Positions 1 through 7,771 of a DNA stretch of 64,000 nucleotides are shown one piece after another. The stretch covers positions 38,455 through 102,454 of the forward strand of contig NZ_LT629967.1 in the NCBI RefSeq assembly GCF_900104665.1, given 5' to 3'. The position numbers were made by a program, and so were the translations under genes. Origin of the DNA: Traorella massiliensis. GTDB lineage: Bacteria > Bacillota_I > Bacilli_A > Erysipelotrichales > Erysipelotrichaceae. Position 1 is the stretch's first letter; each line of letters starts with the position of its first letter. Under the pieces are notes generated by a model. It was not told the origin of the DNA and ran no database searches. It worked only from the letters and a program-made list of their open reading frames with translations.

Positions 1-93
1 GAGGAAATCCTCATTATGAAAGGAAGAAACAGACTCAATGGAATCAATTTCTTCCTCTTTTAAATTTAAAGCATTAATGATAGAATGATTCAT
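1..93 (-). CDS. Unidentified protein, N-terminal 31 residues only
   Basis: An ATG at 91-93 on the minus strand follows a strong ribosome binding site (AAAGGAGG, five bases before the start) and opens a frame that runs without a stop to the window edge. The 31 visible residues begin MNHSIINALNLKEEEID and are acidic and soluble. I do not recognise the family. The repeated AT-rich units just upstream (129-222) resemble the multi-repeat ends of some insertion sequences, so this may be the start of a transposase, but the visible part carries no diagnostic motif. Confidence 0.5.
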   Translation of the reverse strand, partial: MNHSIINALNLKEEEIDSIESVSSFHNEDFL

Positions 94-128
94 AGCTACC
101 TCCTTTGATAAGAATGAAATAGACCAGT

Positions 129-222
129 AAAATTCTATCAAAGCGAGGTAGTTTTTTTAACCCCATCTAAAATTTAAAGCGAGGAAAGTCTTATCCCACT
201 CAAAATTTAAAGCAGGGGTCAT
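129..222. repeat. Short repeated units, probable insertion-sequence end
   Basis: Three related direct units are visible: one at 129-147 (AAAATT, six bases, AAAGCGAGG), one at 169-185 (TAAAATTTAAAGCGAGG) and one at 201-218 (CAAAATTTAAAGCAGGGG). The last two are also preceded by similar CCC-containing sequence. Repeated subterminal units next to a gene start are typical of the ends of IS21-like and related elements. The outer boundary may lie near 222 (GGGGTCA), but no target duplication can be tested because the other end lies outside the window. Confidence 0.4.
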
Positions 223-1476
223 TTCCCACGATAATTTAATATACCGTTTTTTGATTAAAAATATTCCAATCAAAACAAAAACAATTCTCTTTACTTCAAA
301 GTTTAAAACATTTATTATTTTACTGGAGGTTTTTATGAAGAGTATCAGAGGAATATTATTTGATGTAGATGATACATTATATTCACATAAACAGCACAGA
401 ATACCTGAGCTTACAAAGTATACTATTAAAAAACTGAAAGAAAATGGATATATTTTAGGAATGTGTACATCACGTTTTCCAAGAGAATTCTGCTCTTTAC
501 CTGAAAATATTTTTGATGACTTTGACTTAATAATAGCAGGAACAGGTTCTATTTATATTAGAGATGGGAAAATACTGCATATAGAAAAAATAAATGAGAG
601 TGATACACAAAAGTATATAAATTACCTTGATCAACAAGATAGTTTATATTATTTGTGGACACCTGTGGAAGGACAGCCTCATTTCTCCAGCGAGCCTAGC
701 GAAAATATAAAAAAACATCATTTAGAATGGGCAAAAGACTGCCCGACTGTTCAAAAATGGAATAAAGAGGCATTATGTAATATTGTCTATTATGGAGCAA
801 ACGAAAAGCAGACACAGGAAATTATTGACCTCGTGGGTGAAAAAGGTTTAGAAATTTGGGGAAACAACGGTCATATTAATCCTAACAATATTGATAAAGC
901 ATATGGAATCAAGTATTTTAGTAAATTATATAATTTAGACTTAAAGGAAATTCTATGTTTTGGTGATGGCATCAATGATATCAGTATGATCAAAGCTGCA
1001 GGAATGGGCGTAGCTGTAGGAAATGGTAAAGATGAATTAAAAAAACAGGCTGATTATATTTGTGATCCAATTGAAAATGCTGGTATTTACACTTTTTGTG
1101 TAGATCATCACTTAATTGATCCAATTGATCCAACGATATTCTTTTTTGATATTGATGGCACTACCTTTAGAAACGATATTCAAGCATCACCTGAATCTAC
1201 AATCTCAACAATTCATGCATTAAGAAAAAAAGGAAAAAAATGTTGTATCTGTACTAGTAGAAGCAGTGATGAAATGATTCATTTACCTAAATCTTTTCTG
1301 AATATGTTTAATGCGATCATTCGTTTGGCTGGCGGACATATTACTATAGATGGTAAAGATTTTTATCATGAAGTAAATCATGATGAAGTTTGCCAAGCTA
1401 TAAAATATTTAGATCAAAATAAGATTCCCTATCGTTATGTAACGGCCGATGAAAAAAGTTACCTTTATAATTCCAC

Positions 1477-1480
1477 TGAT
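1477..1480. other. Left attachment junction (attL core TGAT)
   Basis: TGAT at 1477-1480 is the last sequence shared between the left host flank and the right junction at 12518-12521. Large serine recombinases of the TndX/TnpX group exchange strands at a GA dinucleotide; the only GA inside this shared core is at 1478-1479. The HAD reading frame stops being host-like immediately after it. Confidence 0.8.
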
Positions 1481-1490
1481 GTAGGACGGA

Positions 1491-1501
1491 TTTTGCGGAC
1501 A
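1491..1501 (+). repeat. Left subterminal inverted repeat of the element
   Basis: TTTTGCGGACA lies 10 bases inside the left end and is the exact reverse complement of TGTCCGCAAAA at 12459-12469, near the right end. It may be part of the recombinase binding region. Confidence 0.6.
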
Positions 1502-1535
1502 TTCAAAATAAAAAAGAATGTGGAGGTAACAGACA

Positions 1536-1910
1536 ATGGCAAAATCATTATTTGAGGAACTGGGCGGCAAATACGAAAGGCAAGGGGATTATTTGATACC
1601 GTGCTTAACTGTACCCGCCGAAGAAGAACAGGCAATAGGCATCTGGGGGCAACGGCATTTAGATTATCTAAAACAGTACCGTAAAGTTACATACACCAAT
1701 CTTCTTACAAGCGGCAGGCTAAACGCCTACCTTGCCGACATCAACAGACAGGCACAGGAACGCTTTGAAAGGCTCATAGAGGGTATGAAACAGGCACAGG
1801 GCATAACGGAACAGCTAAAGGCAGAAAACGCCTTAGAATGGACAGGATGCCTCAATAACATAAGGGCTTGTGCGAGGGAGATTGTGGAAAAGGAAATTAT
1901 TTTTGCATAA
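1536..1910 (+). CDS. tnpV: TnpV family transposon-encoded protein
   Basis: This 124-residue protein begins MAKSLFEELGGKYERQGDYLIPCL, the typical opening of TnpV proteins, and continues with the conserved TYTNLLTSGRLNAYLADINRQAQ segment. TnpV is a small protein of unproven function found at the end of Tn4451-type and related mobilizable elements. The ATG at 1536 follows GTGGAGGTAACAGAC, a good ribosome binding site. It is the first gene inside the element's left end and overlaps the out-of-phase tail of the interrupted HAD frame by 20 bases. It has no membrane segment. The family assignment is firm; the role in transposition is not known. Confidence 0.85.
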   Translation: MAKSLFEELGGKYERQGDYLIPCLTVPAEEEQAIGIWGQRHLDYLKQYRKVTYTNLLTSGRLNAYLADINRQAQERFERLIEGMKQAQGITEQLKAENALEWTGCLNNIRACAREIVEKEIIFA

Positions 1911-1967
1911 ACAGATGATTAGTGGCAGGGGGAAATCCTGCCGCTTTTTCTGCTTTAGTTTGTCAGC

Positions 1968-1996
1968 TTGACAAATAAAGGGTTAAGGAATATAAT
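1968..1996 (+). promoter_or_regulatory. Promoter of tet(O)
   Basis: A consensus -35 TTGACA (1968-1973) and -10 TATAAT (1991-1996) are separated by 17 bases. This is a near-perfect housekeeping promoter, placed upstream of the leader peptide and attenuator of the tet gene. Confidence 0.85.
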
Positions 1997-2028
1997 TAGA
2001 TTCAGTATTATACAAGGAGTTAATAAAT

Positions 2029-2052
2029 ATGCGGCAAGGTATTCTTAAATAA
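2029..2052 (+). CDS. Seven-residue tet leader peptide (MRQGILK)
   Basis: ATG 2029 follows CAAGGAGT and encodes MRQGILK then TAA. The coding bases GGTATTCTTAAATAAACTG overlap the 5' arm of a pairing with CAGTTTAAGAATACT at 2128-2142. Short leader peptides with this arrangement precede tet(M)/tet(O)-class genes; translation of the leader is thought to decide which hairpins form, coupling ribosome speed under tetracycline to read-through. Confidence 0.65.
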   Translation: MRQGILK

Positions 2053-2203
2053 ACTGTCAATTTGATAGTGGGAACAAAAAGTAGCAGTCCCGTTTCACTT
2101 TTAATATGGGGCTTAGTTTTTTGTACCCAGTTTAAGAATACTTTTATCATGTAATTTTATATGCCCGAAAACATATAAGTGTTTTGGGGCTATTGGAGTT
2201 ATT

Positions 2204-2240
2204 TACCCAGTGATAGGAGTATTTATCACTGGGTATTTTT
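2204..2240 (+). terminator. Attenuator terminator in the tet(O) leader
   Basis: A perfect 12-bp stem, TACCCAGTGATA (2204-2215) with TATCACTGGGTA (2224-2235), is followed by TTTTTATG. It lies between the promoter and tet(O) and has the form of a rho-independent terminator. With the leader peptide it is a standard attenuator for ribosomal-protection tetracycline genes. The 1911-2276 gap holds only these regulatory parts. Confidence 0.8.
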
Positions 2241-2276
2241 ATGCCCTTTTTTGGGTGTTGATAGGAGGAAAATCAC

Positions 2277-4196
2277 ATGAAAATAATTAACTTAGGCATT
2301 CTGGCTCACGTTGACGCAGGAAAGACAACATTAACGGAAAGTTTATTGTATACCAGTGGTGCAATTGCAGAACTAGGGAGCGTAGATGAAGGCACAACAA
2401 GGACAGATACAATGAATTTGGAGCGTCAAAGGGGAATCACTATCCAGACAGCAGTGACATCTTTTCAGTGGGAGGATGTAAAAGTCAACATTATAGATAC
2501 GCCAGGCCATATGGATTTTTTGGCGGAAGTATACCGTTCTTTATCCGTATTAGACGGAGCAGTATTATTAGTTTCTGCAAAGGATGGCATACAGGCACAG
2601 ACCCGTATACTGTTTCATGCACTACAGATAATGAAGATTCCGACAATTTTTTTCATCAATAAAATTGACCAAGAGGGGATTGATTTGCCAATGGTATATC
2701 GGGAAATGAAAGCAAAGCTTTCTTCGGAAATTATAGTGAAGCAAAAGGTTGGGCAGCATCCCCATATAAATGTAACGGACAATGACGATATGGAACAGTG
2801 GGATGCGGTAATTATGGGAAACGATGAACTATTAGAGAAATATATGTCAGGGAAACCGTTTAAAATGTCAGAACTGGAACAGGAAGAAAACAGGAGATTC
2901 CAAAACGGAACGTTATTTCCCGTTTATCACGGAAGCGCTAAAAACAATCTGGGGATTCGGCAGCTTATAGAAGTAATTGCCAGTAAATTTTATTCATCAA
3001 CGCCTGAAGGTCAATCTGAACTATGCGGGCAGGTTTTTAAGATTGAATATTCAGAGAAAAGGCGGCGTTTTGTTTATGTGCGTATATATAGCGGAACATT
3101 GCATTTGAGGGATGTTATTAGAATATCTGAAAAAGAGAAAATAAAAATCACAGAGATGTGTGTTCCGACAAACGGTGAATTATATTCATCCGATACAGCC
3201 TGCTCTGGTGATATTGTAATTTTACCAAATGATGTTTTGCAGCTAAACAGTATTTTGGGGAACGAAATACTGTTGCCGCAGAGAAAATTTATTGAAAATC
3301 CTCTCCCTATGCTCCAAACAACGATTGCAGTAAAGAAATCTGAACAGCGGGAAATATTGCTTGGGGCACTTACAGAAATTTCAGATGGCGACCCTCTTTT
3401 AAAATATTATGTGGATACTACAACGCATGAGATTATACTTTCTTTTTTGGGGAATGTGCAGATGGAAGTCATTTGTGCCATCCTTGAGGAAAAATATCAT
3501 GTGGAGGCAGAAATAAAAGAGCCTACTGTTATATATATGGAAAGACCGCTTAGAAAAGCAGAATATACCATCCACATAGAAGTCCCGCCAAATCCTTTCT
3601 GGGCTTCTGTCGGGTTGTCCATAGAGCCGCTCCCTATTGGAAGCGGAGTGCAGTATGAAAGCAGAGTTTCACTTGGATATTTAAATCAATCGTTCCAAAA
3701 TGCGGTTATGGAGGGGGTTCTTTATGGCTGCGAGCAGGGGCTGTATGGATGGAAAGTGACAGACTGTAAAATCTGTTTTGAATATGGATTGTATTATAGT
3801 CCTGTAAGTACCCCCGCAGACTTTCGGCTGCTTTCCCCTATCGTATTGGAGCAGGCTTTAAAAAAAGCAGGGACAGAACTATTAGAGCCATATCTCCACT
3901 TTGAAATTTATGCACCGCAGGAATATCTCTCACGGGCGTATCATGATGCTCCAAGGTATTGTGCAGATATTGTAAGTACTCAGATAAAGAATGACGAGGT
4001 CATTCTGAAAGGAGAAATCCCTGCTAGATGTATTCAAGAATACAGGAACGATTTAACTTATTTCACAAATGGGCAGGGAGTCTGCTTGACAGAGTTAAAA
4101 GGATACCAGCCAGCTATTGGTAAATTTATTTGCCAACCCCGCCGCCCGAATAGCCGTATAGATAAGGTTCGGCATATGTTCCACAAGTTAGCTTAA
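2277..4196 (+). CDS. tet(O): Tet(O) ribosomal protection protein (tetracycline resistance)
   Basis: A 639-residue, EF-G-like GTPase that binds tetracycline-stalled ribosomes and releases the drug. The G-domain motifs are AHVDAGKTT (10-18), DTPGH and NKID, followed by the usual translation-factor domains and a C-terminal segment ending [13 protein letters not shown]. The length matches the family. The N-terminal region, the [16 protein letters not shown] segment and the C-terminus all read as Tet(O), not Tet(M) or Tet(W), from memory of these proteins. Mosaic O/32/O forms cannot be excluded without alignment. Expression is governed by the promoter, leader peptide and attenuator upstream. The segment is less GC-rich than the transposon backbone, so it was probably acquired separately. 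Confidence 0.93.
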   Translation: MKIINLGILAHVDAGKTTLTESLLYTSGAIAELGSVDEGTTRTDTMNLERQRGITIQTAVTSFQWEDVKVNIIDTPGHMDFLAEVYRSLSVLDGAVLLVSAKDGIQAQTRILFHALQIMKIPTIFFINKIDQEGIDLPMVYREMKAKLSSEIIVKQKVGQHPHINVTDNDDMEQWDAVIMGNDELLEKYMSGKPFKMSELEQEENRRFQNGTLFPVYHGSAKNNLGIRQLIEVIASKFYSSTPEGQSELCGQVFKIEYSEKRRRFVYVRIYSGTLHLRDVIRISEKEKIKITEMCVPTNGELYSSDTACSGDIVILPNDVLQLNSILGNEILLPQRKFIENPLPMLQTTIAVKKSEQREILLGALTEISDGDPLLKYYVDTTTHEIILSFLGNVQMEVICAILEEKYHVEAEIKEPTVIYMERPLRKAEYTIHIEVPPNPFWASVGLSIEPLPIGSGVQYESRVSLGYLNQSFQNAVMEGVLYGCEQGLYGWKVTDCKICFEYGLYYSPVSTPADFRLLSPIVLEQALKKAGTELLEPYLHFEIYAPQEYLSRAYHDAPRYCADIVSTQIKNDEVILKGEIPARCIQEYRNDLTYFTNGQGVCLTELKGYQPAIGKFICQPRRPNSRIDKVRHMFHKLA

Positions 4197-4247
4197 CAGC
4201 TTGCAAAAGTCATATAAAATGAGATTTGAAAGGATTAGAGACTAATT

Positions 4248-4421
4248 ATGATGAAATGCGAATGGATATTGTGTCCTGTTTGTGGGAGCAAAACCCGTAA
4301 TAAAATTAGGAAGGACACTGTTTTGGAGAATTATCCCCTTTATTGTCCAAAATGCAGACAAGAAAGATTGATTAAAGTTGACAACTTGAAGATAACTGTC
4401 ATCAAAGAGCCAGACGCTTAA
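4248..4421 (+). CDS. Cysteine-rich KTR family protein
   Basis: A 57-residue protein beginning MMKCEWILCPVCGSKTRNKI. Two pairs of cysteines, CPVC and CPKC, form a likely zinc ribbon, with the KTR motif just after the first pair. These small proteins are regularly found next to tetracycline-resistance or transposon genes in Firmicutes; their function is not known. The gene starts 52 bases after tet(O) and is followed by a strong terminator, so it is probably on the same transcript. Confidence 0.75.
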   Translation: MMKCEWILCPVCGSKTRNKIRKDTVLENYPLYCPKCRQERLIKVDNLKITVIKEPDA

Positions 4422-4427
4422 GACGCA

Positions 4428-4474
4428 GAGCCGATGAAATTGTGGAACAATTCACGAATCATCGGCTCTTTTTG
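4428..4474 (+). terminator. Rho-independent terminator after the tet(O)/KTR unit
   Basis: GAGCCGATGA (4428-4437) pairs with TCATCGGCTC (4459-4468), followed by TTTTTG. It closes the resistance transcript. The rest of the gap to 4908 contains an AT-rich imperfect hairpin at 4551-4590, then a promoter and an attenuator for the next gene. Confidence 0.85.
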
Positions 4475-4714
4475 TTTCGTATTTGAAAGAACAAACTCAC
4501 CAAATAAAAAAAACGATATTCGGGTGGGTTATTTTGTTATACCCTAAATTACCCTCTGAATTTGTTTTTAAATTTGGAGGGATTTTTTTATGTCCTTTTT
4601 TCGGGCAGTTATCTATCTGCTCATACGAAGCAAAATTTATCAATACATAGCATATCAGAGAACGGCAGGAAACCAGTTAAAAAAATTTCTGCCAGTGCAA
4701 CGGTACTTCTCACC

Positions 4715-4744
4715 TTGAAAGTAGAAGTACAATCTCCATACAAT
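4715..4744 (+). promoter_or_regulatory. Promoter upstream of the sigma-like gene cluster
   Basis: TTGAAA (4715-4720) and TACAAT (4739-4744) are separated by 18 bases. The predicted start lies near 4751, just before the terminator hairpin at 4763-4797. Confidence 0.5.
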
Positions 4745-4762
4745 AGAATTACTATTTCCTAT

Positions 4763-4797
4763 AACCGTAAAGGTCACAGAGCCTTTGCGGTTTTTCT
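4763..4797 (+). terminator. Leader terminator (attenuator candidate) before the sigma-like genes
   Basis: AACCGTAAAGG (4763-4773) pairs with CCTTTGCGGTT (4782-4792), one mismatch, followed by TTTTTCTTTT-type sequence. It lies between the promoter at 4715-4744 and the gene starting at 4909, so a transcript from that promoter must pass it. This suggests control by anti-termination, which is an inference. Confidence 0.7.
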
Positions 4798-4908
4798 TTT
4801 GTCGATTTTTGTTGGAAAGTGCCGTAGGGCTGTTTCTGATATGCGGTGTCGTTCTCCGCCTCTCCATCTGGATTTTTTACATTTCAAAAATTCAGATGGG
4901 AGGTATTT

Positions 4909-5421
4909 ATGGTGAAATATGCACCAAGAAAGGTATATATCAGAGAAAGTGGCGGCTATGTGGAATTATCCTACACGGAGTTCTGCCGTTGCAGGGAATC
5001 CGACCAGACCTATATGGACAAGCTGTTTATCCCCATTCAAGGCTGTCTGCTTGAAGTCGTGAGGGAGCAATACACAGACTTCTACCGTGACAAGGAACGG
5101 TGGCGTTATCTGCAAAAATTAGATACAAAGAATAGACTGCTATCTCTCGACGGATTTACGGACAGCGAGGGGAATCCTCTGGACTTTATCACTGATGAAG
5201 CGGTGGACATTGCAGAAACCGTTGTCAATGCGGTCATGGTGGACAGGCTGAAAGCCGCCCTGCCTTTGCTGTCGGATAGTGAACAGGAGCTGATACAGGC
5301 AATCTTTTTTGACGGACTTTCCGAGCGTGAAGTCGGGGCGAGGTTGGGCATAACCCAGAGCGTTGTAAACAAACGCAAAGCCAGAATCCTAATAAAACTA
5401 AGAAAGATAATAGAAAATTAA
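4909..5421 (+). CDS. Sigma-70 region 4-like HTH protein of the transposon
   Basis: A 170-residue protein starting MVKYAPRKVYIRE at ATG 4909 behind GGGAGG. The C-terminal third, LPLLSDSEQELIQAIFFDGLSEREVGARLGITQ and onward, reads as a sigma-70 region 4 type helix-turn-helix. The N-terminal part has no recognised domain. Proteins of this type sit in Tn916-like and Tn4451-like elements and are thought to regulate element genes. It is followed by a hairpin with a T-run and then by a second, similar HTH gene. Confidence 0.75.
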   Translation: MVKYAPRKVYIRESGGYVELSYTEFCRCRESDQTYMDKLFIPIQGCLLEVVREQYTDFYRDKERWRYLQKLDTKNRLLSLDGFTDSEGNPLDFITDEAVDIAETVVNAVMVDRLKAALPLLSDSEQELIQAIFFDGLSEREVGARLGITQSVVNKRKARILIKLRKIIEN

Positions 5422-5435
5422 AATTTAAGGCGTTC

Positions 5436-5478
5436 AGCCCCCTTGTTTTTTCCTTTGGGAAGATGAGGGGGCTTTTCT
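5436..5478 (+). terminator. Hairpin between first and second sigma-like genes
   Basis: AGCCCCCT (5436-5443) pairs with AGGGGGCT (5466-5473) and is followed by TTTCTC. It can act as a terminator or attenuator ahead of the gene at 5516. Confidence 0.6.
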
Positions 5479-5515
5479 CTGCCCTCTCAATCAATTCTGA
5501 TTGGAGGAAGTAAGA

Positions 5516-5941
5516 ATGGCATACAACCACGGACGGGAGGACAGGAAATGGCGTATCTGGAAAGAAGCGGAGGAAAAGCTGCTGCGTGAGTGCGGCGTTG
5601 ATGAAGCGACCATTGAGCAGATACGCATGGCGGACAGGGCAGACTTCAATTCCAACAGGCGGTTTTACCGATGGACGAATGACGTTGCGGAATATCTTGA
5701 GGACATGGCAGGCAGGGAGCGGCAGGCGGAAGTGGGTACGGTTGCGGAGTTACTGGAAGAGATTGAGAGCGAAAATCTCTATCAAGTATTAGTCACGGTG
5801 GACGGGCGTACCTTGAAAATCGTCCTGCTGAAAATGCAGGGGTATTCCACAAAGGAGATTGCCCCGCTTGTGCATTTGACGACTGGTGCCATCTATGCGA
5901 GGTTAGACCATCTGCGGAAGAAGCTGCGGAAAATTTTATAG
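5516..5941 (+). CDS. Second sigma-70-like HTH protein
   Basis: A 141-residue protein that starts MAYNHGREDRKWRIWKEAEE at ATG 5516, behind GGAGGAAG. The C-terminal part, LLKMQGYSTKEIAPLVHLTTGAIYARLDHLRKKLRKI, is a sigma region 4 type helix-turn-helix. The N-terminal half is charged and unassigned. It lies in a run of three related small regulators and is followed by another hairpin. A role in controlling mobilization or recombination genes is likely from context only. Confidence 0.75.
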   Translation: MAYNHGREDRKWRIWKEAEEKLLRECGVDEATIEQIRMADRADFNSNRRFYRWTNDVAEYLEDMAGRERQAEVGTVAELLEEIESENLYQVLVTVDGRTLKIVLLKMQGYSTKEIAPLVHLTTGAIYARLDHLRKKLRKIL

Positions 5942-5976
5942 CTTCTAAAACAGCCTGCCATCCTGCGGGCTACTGG

Positions 5977-6008
5977 GTGAGGGATGGAAATCCCCTCACT
6001 CATTTTTT
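5977..6008 (+). terminator. Hairpin between second and third sigma-like genes
   Basis: GTGAGGG (5977-5983) pairs with CCCTCAC (5993-5999), followed by TCATTTTTT. It is a terminator-like hairpin just before the ribosome binding site of the gene at 6025. Confidence 0.65.
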
Positions 6009-6024
6009 GCAGGAGGACAACAGG

Positions 6025-6195
6025 ATGGCATACAGGGTTAAGGCATACACGCTTCGGGAGGAATCCACGGAAAGCGGCACAAGGTATTTTATCAGCTTTA
6101 AGGACGGGCAGGGCAAATCCCACGAGTTGGAAGTGTCGGAACAGTTCTTTATGGAGTTTCGGCAGATGGAGCGCAGGAACAGGAATCTTTTCTAA
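6025..6195 (+). pseudogene. Third sigma-like gene, 5' part ended by a premature TAA
   Basis: ATG 6025, behind GGAGGACAACAGG, opens a 56-residue frame MAYRVKAYTLREESTESGTRYFISF ending at TAA 6193-6195. The same frame stays open immediately afterwards (WDERHREFNEVWDETLYRRAL) and leads into an HTH-containing C-terminus. A CAA to TAA change would explain the break. Either the gene is inactive, or a short 56-residue product and a separately started C-terminal piece are made. Confidence 0.7.
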
Positions 6196-6777
6196 TGGGA
6201 CGAGCGGCACAGGGAGTTTAACGAGGTATGGGACGAAACCCTTTACAGACGGGCGTTGCGTGTGCCTAAGAGCCTTGATGAACGCATGGTTGAGGAAGAA
6301 CGGAATGAAACGCTCTATAAGGCGGTTGGGAGCCTTCCAGAGATACAAAGGCGGCGTTTCCTGCTCTACTACGAGTATGAGTTCAATTTTTACCAAATCG
6401 CCGCTATGGAGCATTGCACCGCTTCGGCAATACAGAAATCTGTTGCGATTGCAAAGGAGAAAGTAAAGGCGGAAATTGAAGAAATATCTCCAACCGTGAC
6501 CGACACCGCCCGAAAAAGAAATCTGTTTTTTATTTGTGTGGGATTGGCGGCATTACATACTCTCACTTTTTTCCGTGGGAGTAAATCTATTTTTAAGGAG
6601 GTCAACGCCTATGTGCAACGAAAACAAAGACACCGCCCGAAAGGAGGAAAGCCATGCAGAAGTTACAGACAGTCAACGCCGAAACGCTCCTTTATGAACC
6701 GCTTGAGAAACCATCCTTTGTGGTGGACAGCCTTATCCCGACAGGCTTATCGCTGTTCTGCGGCTCACAGAAGATAG
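6196..6777 (+). pseudogene. Third sigma-like gene, 3' part after the premature stop
   Basis: The frame in phase with 6025-6195 continues WDERHREFNEVWDE, then RVPKSLDERMVEEERNETLY and an HTH segment LPEIQRRRFLLYYEYEFNFYQIAAMEHCTASAIQKSVAIAKEKV, clearly sigma region 4-like. After about base 6480 the reading looks unlike the family and runs into the next gene, so the natural C-terminus probably lay near 6490-6500 and a second small frameshift is possible. An internal TTG at 6256 could start translation, but no good ribosome binding site is obvious. Confidence 0.6.
6611..6697 (+). CDS. Possible 28-residue peptide overlapping the RepA-like start
   Basis: ATG 6611 has an excellent ribosome binding site (AAGGAGG at 6596-6602) and encodes a 28-residue charged peptide beginning MCNENKDTARKEESHAEV, ending at TGA 6695-6697. 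It overlaps the first 44 bases of the ATPase gene in another frame. It may serve to couple translation into the ATPase gene. It resembles no family I know. Confidence 0.4.
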   Translation: MCNENKDTARKEESHAEVTDSQRRNAPL

Positions 6778-7679
6778 GCAAAAGCTGGCTCATGCTGAAG
6801 CTATGCTTATGCGTGTCGCAGGGAATCCCTTTATGGGATATGCCGACAATGGAGGGCGATGTGCTTTACCTCTGCCTTGAGGACACGTTCTGCCGCATAC
6901 AGGACAGGTTATTTCGTTTGACGGACGAAGCAAGCGGGCGGCTCCACTTTGCCGTGGCAAGCTGCAAGCTGTCAGACGGTCTTATCGTGCAGCTTGAAGA
7001 TTATCTGAAAGATTACCCAGACAGCAGGCTCATTGTCATTGATACCTTGCAGAAAGTCCGTACAGCTTCAAAAGACAATGCCTATGCAAGCGACTATGGG
7101 GACATCTCCCTCATCAAAGACTTTGCCGACAGGCACTCTCTGGCGGTCATTGTCGTACACCACATCCGAAAGCAGAATGACAGCGACGTGTTCAACAAGG
7201 TGTCTGGGACGACAGGATTAACGGGGAGTGCGGACGCTACCTTTGTTCTGGAAAAGGAGAAACGTGCGTCTGACACCGCCAAGCTGTATGTGACGGGCAG
7301 GGACACGCCTTATCAGGAATACACGCTGCGTTTCCGTGATTGCCGTTGGGAGCTTGTGGAGCGGAAAACGCAGGAGCAGCTTGCGAAAGAAACGATACCA
7401 GATGTCCTTTTTCGGTTGGTGGATTTTATGAGGGATAAGGAAGAATGGATAGGCACGGCAACGGAACTGTTAGCCGCTATGGGGGAAACGGAAACCATAC
7501 CCACGGTGATTACGAAATGGCTGAATGAATACCGCACCACATTTTTAAGCGAGAACCGTATCTGCTACCAGTACAGCCGCAGGAAAGACGGCAGGCGGAT
7601 TGCCCTTGCAAGGAGGGCGGGTGACAGCGGTGATGGTGGTGACAGCGATATTAGGATACCCCCCTGTTACTGTCATTGA
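6654..7679 (+). CDS. RepA-like RecA-fold ATPase (AAA_25 type)
   Basis: A 341-residue protein with Walker A GSQKIGKS (37-44), a Walker B-like LIVIDTL near residue 127, and a VVHHIRK segment, the layout of plasmid RepA-type hexameric helicases. In mobilizable elements this gene is likely to unwind or replicate the excised circle. ATG 6654 is preceded by AAAGGAGG. The last residues GDSGDGGDSDIRIPP are encoded by the first copy of the origin-like repeat module (7621-7677), so the 3' end doubles as a cis-acting site. Confidence 0.75.
   Translation: MQKLQTVNAETLLYEPLEKPSFVVDSLIPTGLSLFCGSQKIGKSWLMLKLCLCVSQGIPLWDMPTMEGDVLYLCLEDTFCRIQDRLFRLTDEASGRLHFAVASCKLSDGLIVQLEDYLKDYPDSRLIVIDTLQKVRTASKDNAYASDYGDISLIKDFADRHSLAVIVVHHIRKQNDSDVFNKVSGTTGLTGSADATFVLEKEKRASDTAKLYVTGRDTPYQEYTLRFRDCRWELVERKTQEQLAKETIPDVLFRLVDFMRDKEEWIGTATELLAAMGETETIPTVITKWLNEYRTTFLSENRICYQYSRRKDGRRIALARRAGDSGDGGDSDIRIPPCYCH
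7621..7677 (+). repeat. Origin-like module, copy A
   Basis: GTGACAGCGGTGATGGTGG, then TGACAGCGATATTAGGATACC and a C-run, ending near TGTCAT. It overlaps the last 19 codons of the ATPase gene. Confidence 0.7.
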
Positions 7680-7718
7680 CGCTTAAAGCCATGTAAAGCT
7701 GGCGGCTCTGCCCTGCGG

Positions 7719-7771
7719 GTGACAGCAGTGACGGTGGTGACAGTGATTTTAGGATACCCTGCCGCTGTCAT
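7719..7771 (+). repeat. Origin-like module, copy B
   Basis: Same orientation as copy A: GTGACAGCAGTGACGGTGG, TGACAG, TTTTAGGATACCCTGCC and a closing GCTGTCAT. Confidence 0.7.

Larger units (their letters stand above)
335..1555 (+). pseudogene. 5' part of tandem HAD (Cof-type) phosphatase gene, interrupted by a mobile element
   Basis: The start is ATG 335, behind TGGAGG; an upstream in-frame ATG at 251 has no such site. The first HAD unit is complete: motif I DVDDTL near residue 9 and the C-terminal CFGDGINDISMI with a GVAVGNG stretch. A second HAD unit begins at FFFDIDGTTF and is cut before its own motif IV. Host coding ends at codon GAT 1478-1480; the last 24 sense codons to 1555 are read from the inserted element and overlap tnpV. 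The missing C-terminus lies at 12522-12905. Cof-type HAD proteins hydrolyse sugar or cofactor phosphates in the cytoplasm; two units in one chain is unusual. Without the insert the protein would have 509 residues. Confidence 0.85.

Noticed and set aside
1-93. Naming the left-edge gene as IS21 istA or an ISL3 transposase
   Set aside because: The visible 31 residues do not match the IstA opening and have no zinc-finger or HTH motif that would prove ISL3.
251-334. Upstream ATG at 251 as the start of the HAD gene
   Set aside because: No ribosome binding site precedes it and the extra 28 residues are not HAD-like, while ATG 335 has TGGAGG and starts directly before motif I.
2277-4196. Tet(W) or Tet(M) assignment of the resistance gene
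   Set aside because: The N-terminal, central and C-terminal residues that separate these proteins all agree with Tet(O) as I remember it; a mosaic can only be excluded by alignment.
4562-4908. Open frames in the gap before the first sigma-like gene as small proteins
   Set aside because: They are shadows of promoter, hairpin and leader DNA and lack ribosome binding sites or family likeness.
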